The position numbers and the translations under genes are program-made. Shown piece after piece: positions 6,919-14,188 of a stretch of 14,794 bases of DNA. The stretch is from positions 1-14,794 of the forward strand of contig CANRML010000018.1 in assembly GCA_947631725.1 (NCBI GenBank), given 5' to 3'. Source of the stretch: an uncultured Clostridia bacterium (lineage in GTDB: Bacteria > Bacillota > Clostridia > TANB77 > CAG-508). The notes under the pieces were generated by a model. The model made no database searches, had not been told where the DNA came from, and worked only from the letters and a program-made list of their open reading frames with translations. Position 1 is the stretch's first letter, and each line of letters starts with the position of its first letter.

Positions 6919-8998
6919 TTAGAAGTTATTAGATGACATTGAAGAGAATGATGTAGACATACTTGTTAGTCCAATAAATACAAGTGGAACTATTAAATAT
7001 CCAACAAACATACAAATCATAGGAGCAAAACCAATTCCTTTTCCTATCATGCCTTTACGTTTTATTAGTCTTTCATTTGATTCTTTTCTCTTCTCTCTGT
7101 AATAATCTCTTTCTGAATCTAATTCGTCAAATGCATCACGGATTGGTATTTTTTCAACTGCTGCTTGTAAGCTTTCTACAATTCTAATCATTGGTTGATA
7201 GGTCATATCATTTTTCAAATCTTCTAATGCTTCCCAAGGTCCTGATTCATAGTTGTTTACACATCTAGTAATTGGTTCATAGAAAATATTAGAATATCTC
7301 TCTAACCACTCTAGTATGATTTCTACATTTACCCTTTCAATACGCATTAGCATTAATATAATTGTTTGGAATTGCATTACTTCGTCTTCCATTTCAAGTT
7401 CACGCATCTTTCGTTGGAAATACAGAATCCAAATTGGTCCCATATATCCAACAATTGCAAATACGAAAGCTAGTAAGAATTCAAACCATTGCATATATTC
7501 ACTATTTACTGTTTTTATTTTTTCATAAATTCTTTTTGTTGCTACTTCAATTTCTTCTGAAGTAGCATCTTCATAAAATTCTGATTTTTTTACAGCTTTT
7601 CCGTACTTCTTCTTCTGTTACATCTATTTTGCCTTTAAATCTATCTAAAAATGTATTGTCTTCTTCTGTAATTTCCATAGCTTTTTTCTTTTGTTTATCT
7701 GATAGTCCACCAATAAGGTCATAGTCTGTTGTTGGCTCAGTATATACAAAATTCACTGCAACATTGTGTAGTTGAACAAAAACTATTAATGAACATATAA
7801 ATACAACAATCATAGTAGCTATTCTATTCATATATAGCCACTCTATTTTTGATCTAGATGCTGCATCTTTCAATAGTTTTTGAATTTTTCTGTATTCTTT
7901 TGAGCCTTCTTTTGGTATAAATAAATTTATTATTTTTTTAACTATTGTTTTTTTATATAATTTTGCTTGCCATGGATTTTCTGTAGTATGTGAATTTCCA
8001 TTTGTTGAGCCATTGTCTTTTAATTTTCTTACTAATATATATGATATAAATGTAATTAATAATATTGCTATTTGTACTATTGTTCCAGGTTTACCAACAT
8101 ACCAACTTTCTACAAAAGAAAAGTTTGATATTGCCCAATTTTTTAATGGCTCTAGTAATAAAATTGGTGCTATTGCGATAAATGATAAACTTTGAAAAAC
8201 ATAGTTTAATTTATCTCTTTTTAATATTTCTAGTTGCATTTCTTGGGTTATATTATCAACATTTTTTAAGTATAAAGAAGCACCATCTACTTTTCTATCT
8301 CCAAATTCTTTTGTTAAATATGAAACTCCGGCAAACTCTTTTAAATAGCTGTTTGGTGCTACATCATAATATTTTTCCAATTCTGTTTCTGGATCATCAG
8401 AAATCAAAATTTCATAAATTTTTTCGCCTTGTCTTGATATATCTTTTTCGTCATCTTGTGAAACTTGATAAATTGCTTCTTCTACCATGTTAAATTCATG
8501 GTATGCGTGACGAATTTCTGAGAAGAAATCGACTTGTTCTTTTAACAATTTATCATCTACTTTATCAACAGATCCATCAATTAATGTATCTGTCATAAAT
8601 AATTCAAATATTAGGACTATTGACATTATTAAATAATTTGTATGTGTTAAAATTATTGTTAGTGTAACAATTGGTAGTAAAACAACAAGTGCCTTTGTCA
8701 TTATTTTTGATGCGTCACGTCTTGTTATATACTCATCGTCAATATTTATTATCTCTAGTCTTCTTCTTAATTTTAATATATATCTTTTTAAAAATGGTAT
8801 CTTATTATATGTAACATATAGCTTTTGATATAATACTTCTGCTGAAAAATTGCTTGCTCTTGTTCCCTGTTGTAATTTTTGTATTTTTTGGTAGTCAGAT
8901 TTTTTCATTTTTTTAGATATAAAGTAATATGCTACTATTATCAAGAAAAATAAAGCTCCTGCAATTCCCATTATGATAAAAATCATATCGTTCGACAC
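6919..8998 (-). CDS. TadB/TadC-like inner-membrane platform protein, read through a CGG +1 frameshift
   Basis: The start is GTG at 8998, chosen because GGAGGTGAG lies five bases upstream. The zero frame gives 465 residues and then CGG, with a stop nine codons on. After skipping the C, the +1 frame reads GKAVKKSEF and stays open without a stop into a second block that ends at 6919, for 692 residues in total. Part one has membrane helices at about 6-28, 104-137, 265-288, 305-323 and 393-412 and a T2SSF-like cytoplasmic helical region at about 150-265 (EIRHAYHEFNMVEEAI). Part two has helices at about 505-528 and 655-685 around a second T2SSF-like region (QTIILMLMRIERVN). T2SSF proteins form the platform on which the CpaF motor acts; Tad systems normally have two, TadB and TadC, and this protein appears to combine both. 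The ATG at 7494 has no ribosome site. Confidence 0.85.
7600..7603 (-). other. CGG +1 frameshift site 3 (platform protein)
   Basis: The minus-strand context is GAA GTA C GGA AAA GCT, with C at 7603. The zero frame ends in TGA nine codons later. The +1 frame is open for 36 codons before the first ATG of the downstream block, coding GKAVKKSEF and a charged helix, which argues that the region is translated as one piece. There is no homopolymer run at this site, so a slipped-read explanation is weaker here. Confidence 0.85.
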
Positions 8999-9016
8999 TT
9001 GTTCTCACCTCCAAGC

Positions 9017-10931
9017 TTATACTGTCGTTTTCTTTACTTTACTTGCTTTTTTCCAATGTCTTTCTATGAATCTATCAAAATCTTCTCTGTCTGTGTCATC
9101 CATATTATTGCGCATTTCAATTATATTCTCATCTGTAATAGGGTTTGTGATGATATATTCCCCATCTACATATTCTAATACATTGCGGTAGATATATAAT
9201 TGTTTATCTGTTGTTTTTGTGAAATAATGTGTTGCATTATCAAAAAATTTGTCAAATTTTCCTTCTAATGTTTTTTCTTTTCTATGGTCAAATGTATATT
9301 CATTTTTGTCTTCTACTGGAATACATTCTGTTATTCTTTCTACATAACGTTTTCCTCTAAAGTCTTTTTGTAAATGAATATCAAAGTTTAATACTTGTAC
9401 AACTTGCTCTTCTGCTGTTTTTTCTGATTTGAATACACCTGTTCTTAACATTGAGTTTCTTAATGCTGTTACTAAGTTTGGAAATGTTTTTGCGTGGTGT
9501 GTAAATAATGTGAATTTTGATGCAACTTGGGCTGCTTGTATCATCCAAGATGCTACGGGGTCTGTTGCAACCTCTCCGGATTATATTTACAGAACCATCA
9601 GTTTTCTTTTGAACGTCAAGACCTTCTTGTCCTGATATTGTATCTGTTTCACGAAATGTTAATATGTTTCTTGTTGGGTATATTTTTCTTAAGTGCAACT
9701 CGAAGGCTGTTTCTTGAACCCTTATGTTCATTGTTTCATATATGTTTTCAATCATACCCATTAGCATTGTTGTTTTACCACAACCTTGCTCACCTGTGAT
9801 TGAAATAATTCTGGCACCTTTTACTAAATATTTTAATAGTTCAATGGATTCCTCACATCCTGGTTCTCCTTTGAACCATTGCTCTAATGTTGAACGTTTA
9901 ACGTCGAATTTTCTTACGAAAAATGCCCATGTTTCTGAGAAGCTAGGTCTTACAACAACTACACGAGATCCATCTTTCATTTCATTTATTTTATAACCAT
10001 TTGTATCTGATAATTGTCCTGGGTTATTGTATTTATATATATTTTGACATACTCTTTTTAATTCTGCTTCTGTTCCAAATGATAAAAATGCTAAACGTAT
10101 TGATTTACCTTGGAAGAATATCCAAATACTATCACATGCTCTTGGGACTTTGTGCTCTGCTACTTGATTTAAGTAGTCTTTGCTATCTGTTTGTGCAACT
10201 TGGCTTAAAAAGCTTTCTGGTAAACCTGAAACACCTCCAGATACACCATCTATGTTCATATCTCTAACTTCATCAATAGAGCTATATCCTTTATAGTGTT
10301 GATAGATACGTTGAACAACAACAGATAACTTATCTTGGAAAGATAATTGGACATTTTCTTTTTCATATATTTCCCTAATTTCGTCTGATGTAATTACATA
10401 TGATGGTTTTGTATCTCCTTCAACATATTTTAATTCTGCTAAGTTGTATTTTTTTATCATTTCTGTTAAAGCTTCATATCCAAAGTCTTTTTTATATAAA
10501 TAAATTAAAATATCAAATTTATCTTGTGGTGTTAATAATGAAGGCACATCAAATGGTATCGCTTTTGAAATATTTGTCTCATTAACTCCATATTCAGTAG
10601 AAAGTAAATCATATATTAGTTCTTTTATGTATTTTTTATCATTAACATCTCCATATGTACACCCTTTTAAAGCTTTCTTTAGTTCATATTTCTTGTTTTT
10701 TCTTCTTTTTAACTCTTCTTCTGAAAGTCCAATGTCATAAAGATTAACTTTTGTGATTTCGTCTAATCTTCTTTTGACAAATTTTTTCATAGTGTCTAAA
10801 GTATATGTTTGGTCATCTACATTTAGGGTGTCTTCTGCATCTTGTGTTTTTTGTTTTTTAATGTAATAAAAAATTACATATCCTGCAACAACAACTACTA
10901 CTATAGTTAATAAGATATTTGTAATTGTCAT
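9017..10931 (-). CDS. cpaF: CpaF/TadA pilus motor ATPase, read through a CGG +1 frameshift
   Basis: This is the secretion ATPase that powers Tad pilus assembly. The start at 10931 follows AAAGGGG, 15 bp after the preceding gene. The zero frame codes 451 residues: an N-terminal membrane helix at about 5-24, a helical linker, the N-terminal ATPase half (about 200-340) and Walker A GEQGCGKTT at 380-388. Codon 452 is CGG. In the zero frame the sequence then turns into an unrelated Arg/Ser-rich tail. Skipping the C reads GGA and gives IGEVATDPVASWMIQ, the Walker B/His-box region with THHAK, and a C-terminal domain ending at 9017, for 637 residues in total. Without the shift the enzyme would lack the catalytic Glu454 region. 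The N-terminal membrane anchor is unusual for CpaF. Confidence 0.93.
9575..9578 (-). other. CGG +1 frameshift site 4 (cpaF)
   Basis: The minus-strand context is AAT ATA ATC C GGA GAG, with C at 9578. The correct family sequence (NIIGEVATDP) requires Ile then Gly, so ATC followed by GGA fixes the extra base as one of the two C residues. The zero frame runs on for 65 codons of non-family sequence, so no nearby stop codon is involved in the shift. This is the best-anchored of the four sites because the ATPase family is conserved here. Confidence 0.92.
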
Positions 10932-10946
10932 TTGTTTTGCCCCTTT

Positions 10947-11816
10947 CTATAAGATATTTGCTTGTATTTCTTGTAATCTATAAATTATATTTTCTGTTGC
11001 TCTTTTAACTTCTTCTATGAAAAATGCATTTCTGTCATCTTGGTCATAGAATTTTTTGAAACGTAAGAATAAGTTTGGTACTTCTGCTTCTTCTGCTGCT
11101 TCAAAAAATAATGTATTATATGGTATTGTTAATATTTGATTTTTTTCTTTTAAAAATCTTGATATGTTTTTTGAATTGAATTTTGAGTATTTATCATATC
11201 TTCCTATTAATAATAATGTTTTTGGTGATTTTAGTAATGGATTTGTTTCTTTTGTTTCTTGGAATTTTTTAATTGTTGATAATCTTTGGTTTAAATTTAG
11301 AACTATAATGTCTGATTGCTTTATAATTTGCTCCCTGATATCTTCTGGTACATTATAGTCTAAGTCCACAAATACACGGTCATAATAATGACTTGCAGCT
11401 TCAATAATGCTAGGGTATAAACTAAATAAACGCATATTTTCTAGTTTCATTGCTTCTGTATCATATCGTGCATCTTGATTTCCTAGCAATATTTCTAGTC
11501 TATCTTTGAATACAACTTTAGTATAATTTGTAATAATTTCAGGAGTAATTTTATTGCTCCTAAACATTTTACCTAAACCTTTGATTCCATTTTCAGTTTC
11601 TAAGGCTCTTGTATTTGGTCCAAAGATTCCTAAATTAAGTTTTGCTTTTTTATCTTCCTCCCAGAAACAAGCTTCTAATCTATCTTTTTTATCTGTTGTA
11701 GAAATTACTAATATCCTATTGTTATGCTCTATAGCCATATGTGTAGCAATCGCAGCTAAAGACATTGTTTTTCCTGTTTCTGTATTCTCATTATTCCAAA
11801 ATGTAATAACTGACAT
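10947..11816 (-). CDS. ParA/MinD-like ATPase of the Tad system (TadZ/CpaE-like)
   Basis: A 289-residue cytoplasmic protein with a SIMIBI-type fold. The N-terminal strand ITFW leads to a P-loop variant ending ETGKTMSLAA (about 12-21), followed by ILVIST and a later DRVFVDLDY (about 145-153) that resembles the Walker B/switch II strand. DIIVLNLNQ (about 169-177) is the next core strand. Such proteins (TadZ/CpaE) localise the Tad machine at the cell pole. The deviant N-terminal KGG signature lysine is absent, but GKT is kept, so nucleotide binding is plausible. The ribosome site AAAGGAG overlaps the end of the preceding gene, which stops only two bases upstream, so the two genes are probably translationally coupled. 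Confidence 0.7.
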   Translation of the reverse strand: MSVITFWNNENTETGKTMSLAAIATHMAIEHNNRILVISTTDKKDRLEACFWEEDKKAKLNLGIFGPNTRALETENGIKGLGKMFRSNKITPEIITNYTKVVFKDRLEILLGNQDARYDTEAMKLENMRLFSLYPSIIEAASHYYDRVFVDLDYNVPEDIREQIIKQSDIIVLNLNQRLSTIKKFQETKETNPLLKSPKTLLLIGRYDKYSKFNSKNISRFLKEKNQILTIPYNTLFFEAAEEAEVPNLFLRFKKFYDQDDRNAFFIEEVKRATENIIYRLQEIQANIL

Positions 11817-11818
11817 AG

Positions 11819-12511
11819 CTATACTCCTTTTTCTATCGTTTTTATCGCTTTTCTAATTGCACTCTCACTTTTGTCTCCTAATATCACATTAACAATGGCA
11901 ATTAGTCCTTCTTTGTATTGTGTACTTAATTTCTTTAGTTTTATTTTCTCTACTCTTTGATTTTCCATTAATACTGTCAAGTCTCCATTTTCCAATGGGA
12001 AATATACTTTGTATTCACTCCATATCATTTTCATACCTTGAGATAAGAAGTTTAAATATTCTTCTTCTTCACTAAGAACTTCTTCTGAAAATAATACTTT
12101 TATTAAGTCTATTGGTTTTTTCATTGATGCTAGAATTTCAAGTCCTTTTTTTAGTGAGTATACATCAAATGCTGTTACAAAAAAGTTCTTTTTTGCATTT
12201 TCTAGTTGAAATTCCTCTATTCTTTCTACTGTATCTGCATCTACAATTACAATATCATAAGGTAATTCTTCCGCAATGCCTAGATATTGTTTTATTTGAT
12301 TTAAGTTATTAAAACCTACTGCTACATCTATATCTTCAAAATTTGTAACATAAGAAATAGTAGGATTTATAAATGGTACAACATATTTTGCTTTTTGAAG
12401 AACTGTTGAGTCAATCATAAGTACTTTTTTACCCATTACTGTTAATATTTTCGATATATTTAATAATAAGTCTGTTTTATCATACACTCCAATAAATCCT
12501 ATTGTTTCCAT
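11819..12511 (-). CDS. Degenerate ParA/MinD-like protein, partner of 10947-11816
   Basis: A 230-residue protein with the same SIMIBI outline. IGFIGVYDKTDLLLNI (3-18) stands where a P-loop should be but is short and lacks the Gly-rich GKT form; KVLMIDS (about 29-35) and YDIVIVDADT (about 84-93) correspond to the core strands with switch Asp residues. It is probably a non-hydrolysing or weakly binding paralogue, perhaps acting as a receiver-like or regulatory partner in polar localisation of the pilus machine, as in CpaE/TadZ proteins that pair a degenerate N-terminal domain with an ATPase domain. Here the two may be separate genes. The start follows AGAAGGT, 20 bp after cpaB. Confidence 0.55.
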   Translation of the reverse strand: METIGFIGVYDKTDLLLNISKILTVMGKKVLMIDSTVLQKAKYVVPFINPTISYVTNFEDIDVAVGFNNLNQIKQYLGIAEELPYDIVIVDADTVERIEEFQLENAKKNFFVTAFDVYSLKKGLEILASMKKPIDLIKVLFSEEVLSEEEEYLNFLSQGMKMIWSEYKVYFPLENGDLTVLMENQRVEKIKLKKLSTQYKEGLIAIVNVILGDKSESAIRKAIKTIEKGV

Positions 12512-12531
12512 ATTTTACCTTCTTTCGTTTA

Positions 12532-13623
12532 TTATTCTCCAGATGATAATCCATCTAAATATTTTTGTCTTTCATCTTGTGTTTTTGTTATACTTTCTTG
12601 TACTTTTGTTCTTACAGCTTCATCAGCTGTATCTAGGCTGTTTTGAATATTTTGATTTATTCTATTTCTTTGTTCTCCATTGTATCTATTTCTTAATGCT
12701 TGTACCCATTCTTGTAGTATGTTTGGATTTGCTTCTATTAATCTTCCAACTTCTGAGTTTACTGGATATGTTGGTGTAGCTGCTGCTTGTATTCCTGGGT
12801 CTGTATATACTGTTGCATATAGTTTTGATCCTTCTGTTTTAAATGCATCCATTATTGCACTACTCATTGATAAAATTTCGATTTCTGATAAGTTTAGCCA
12901 AATTGTATCTTCTGAGTCAGAATCACCAACTGTTGGAATTGTAACTTCTTTCTTTGATACAACAATATAGTCTTCTCCTGATGGCATACTGATTCTTACA
13001 TCAATATAGTCTCCTGTTTGAAGTTGTGTTGGTAATACAATAACATTATATTCTTGTTTTCTAACATCATTTGAAGTTGTGTTATTTCCTTTTGTAATAA
13101 ATTCTCTTGTTAATATAGTGTTTGCGTTCATTGATACTTTTGCAAGTACAGGAATTGTATTTAATTCAATATATTTTTTTTCATTATTTTCTTCGATATA
13201 GTAATTAACTTGTCCTTCTGCTCCATATACATCTTCTGATTTTAATTGAGTTGGTTTGCCATTTATTGTTATGTATAAGGTTTGTTCTCCATTTTCTATC
13301 TTACTAGACACAGTATTGCCTTCTTTATCTTGTAAAGAATAATTATCTAAAGTATCTGCATCTCCTATTGCATTATTTGGTATCATTGTTGAATATACCT
13401 GTTTTGATGTTAACATATCTGATGTTATAATTTGACCAGATTTAACATCTTGATTTAATAAATATATAGTTGTTTGTAGCTTTTTGTCTGCTGCTTCCTT
13501 ATCTTGATAATTTTTCAATTGTACAAATAAAAGTGCAATAATTGCTCCTGTTATAATTAACATTAAAAGCATTCCTAAAATAAATGAATTTCTTGCTTTT
13601 CTTTGTAATGGATTACTTGCCAT
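12532..13623 (-). CDS. cpaB: CpaB-like pilus assembly protein (SAF domain)
   Basis: A 363-residue protein, the first gene of the pilus operon. It has a basic N-terminus, a membrane helix at about 14-36, and an extracytoplasmic SAF-like segment (LNQDVKSGQIITSDMLTSKQV at about 56-76) typical of CpaB/RcpC, followed by LQTGDYIDVRI (about 201-211), a beta-rich motif of the same family. The C-terminal third is Gln/Asn/Arg-rich and likely helical. An insert at about 95-150 makes it longer than the SAF core alone. In Tad systems CpaB is an exported assembly component; in a Gram-positive cell it would face the wall zone. The start follows AAAGGAGG. The promoter at 13667-13695 lies just upstream. Confidence 0.85.
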   Translation of the reverse strand: MASNPLQRKARNSFILGMLLMLIITGAIIALLFVQLKNYQDKEAADKKLQTTIYLLNQDVKSGQIITSDMLTSKQVYSTMIPNNAIGDADTLDNYSLQDKEGNTVSSKIENGEQTLYITINGKPTQLKSEDVYGAEGQVNYYIEENNEKKYIELNTIPVLAKVSMNANTILTREFITKGNNTTSNDVRKQEYNVIVLPTQLQTGDYIDVRISMPSGEDYIVVSKKEVTIPTVGDSDSEDTIWLNLSEIEILSMSSAIMDAFKTEGSKLYATVYTDPGIQAAATPTYPVNSEVGRLIEANPNILQEWVQALRNRYNGEQRNRINQNIQNSLDTADEAVRTKVQESITKTQDERQKYLDGLSSGE

Positions 13624-13666
13624 GACAAAATTCCTCCTTTAAATTTCTGTTTTTTGCCTCTATTTT

Positions 13667-13695
13667 ATTTTATCTCATAAGTATACAAAAATCAA
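13667..13695 (-). promoter_or_regulatory. Sigma-A-type promoter of the pilus operon
   Basis: On the minus strand TTGATT (13695-13690) and TAAAAT (13672-13667) are separated by exactly 17 bp, close to the vegetative consensus. The -10 box lies 43 bp before the cpaB ATG, which leaves room for a leader of about 36 bases carrying the AAAGGAGG site. A palindrome at 13693-13710 overlaps the -35 box. The AT-rich setting raises the chance of false matches, but spacing and position fit. Confidence 0.65.
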
Positions 13696-13710
13696 CAGAA
13701 TTCTCTGTTG
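13693..13710. promoter_or_regulatory. 18-bp palindrome overlapping the -35 box, possible operator
   Basis: CAACAGA and TCTGTTG form perfect 7-bp arms around 4 bp. The left arm overlaps the -35 hexamer of the pilus promoter, a typical place for a repressor. I do not recognise the site as that of a known regulator. Confidence 0.5.
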
Positions 13711-13749
13711 TTACAAAAAGTTAATATTGTTGTAATATTTTTGTAATAT
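13711..13749. repeat. TTACAAAAA inverted repeat and TGTAATAT direct repeat in the divergent intergenic region
   Basis: TTACAAAAA (13711-13719) and TTTTTGTAA (13738-13746) are inverted 9-bp copies. TGTAATAT occurs at 13731-13738 and again at 13742-13749, 11 bp apart, about one helical turn. This region lies between the divergent pilus operon and the SASP gene, so it may bind a regulator of either. I could not assign a forespore-type promoter for the SASP gene with confidence. Confidence 0.35.
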
Positions 13750-13873
13750 ATGTTTTTTGCTTTTAAAAATTTGAAATTATTTCCTGTTTATTTTCTTGAA
13801 TTTTGCAAATGATAGTATTAGAAAAAGCAAATGTTTTTTTCTAGAAATTTATATTTGCAGGAGGTGAAATAAA

Positions 13874-14071
13874 ATGGCAAACAATAGTAACAGAAAACTA
13901 GTTCCAGAAGCTATGTCAGCTTTAGACAAATTCAAATATGAAGTTGCTTCAGAAGTTGGTGTAACATTAAAAGATGGATACAATGGTGATCTTTCTTCAA
14001 AAGATGCTGGAAAAATCGGTGGTAACATGGTTAGAAAAATGATTCAACAAGTAGAAAGCCAAATGAAATAG
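13874..14071 (+). CDS. Alpha/beta-type small acid-soluble spore protein
   Basis: A 65-residue protein, the usual length of this family. These proteins coat and protect DNA in the dormant spore and are degraded at germination by the GPR protease. The visible family features are LVPEAMSALDKFKYEVASE (9-27), with the likely GPR cut after Glu23 in KYEVASEVGV, and the C-terminal GGNMVRKMIQQ (49-59). The start is fixed by a near-perfect AGGAGGTGA ribosome site at 13859-13867. It is monocistronic, with its own terminator at 14134-14162, and is transcribed away from the pilus operon. By family it would be expressed in the forespore under sigma-G; I do not see a clean -35/-10 pair. Confidence 0.96.
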   Translation: MANNSNRKLVPEAMSALDKFKYEVASEVGVTLKDGYNGDLSSKDAGKIGGNMVRKMIQQVESQMK

Positions 14072-14133
14072 TTTTAACCTACGTTTATTGATATAGACTT
14101 GCAGGAAGTTAAATTTTGTTTTTATTACATAAT

Positions 14134-14162
14134 AAAGGCAGGATTTGATTTCCTGCCTTTTT
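14134..14162 (+). terminator. Terminator of the SASP gene, probably bidirectional
   Basis: Perfect 10-bp arms AAAGGCAGGA (14134-14143) and TCCTGCCTTT (14151-14160) flank a 7-nt loop and end in a T run. It lies between two convergent genes, and the minus strand also ends in a U-containing tract, so it may serve both. Confidence 0.9.
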
Positions 14163-14188
14163 CTATAAACAACATAATGATATTTTTA

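Noticed and set aside
6919..9544. Independent translation of the downstream halves from ATG at 9544, 7494, 6020 and 4353
   Set aside because: None of these positions has a ribosome binding site, while nearly every other gene here has a strong one; in cpaF and the platform gene, coding sequence of the family lies upstream of the putative ATG.
4307..9578. Random sequencing or assembly errors as the cause of the four splits
   Set aside because: All four are +1, all fall on the only in-frame CGG codons found, and they lie in different base contexts, two without a homopolymer run. Random indels would not choose CGG. A systematic error inserting C before GGR cannot be fully excluded without the reads, but many GGA codons in the same genes are unaffected.
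4307..9578. Simple pseudogenes
   Set aside because: The downstream frames remain long, stop-free and conserved in motif, the surrounding operon is intact with good ribosome sites, and decay would not repeat the same codon four times.
4307..9578. Plain reassignment of CGG to another amino acid
   Set aside because: Changing the meaning of CGG would not restore the frame; a net +1 move is needed at each site.
551..12970. Many plus-strand open frames opposite the pilus genes
   Set aside because: They are Leu/Phe/Tyr-rich translations of the antisense strand of AT-rich genes, without ribosome sites or recognisable motifs.
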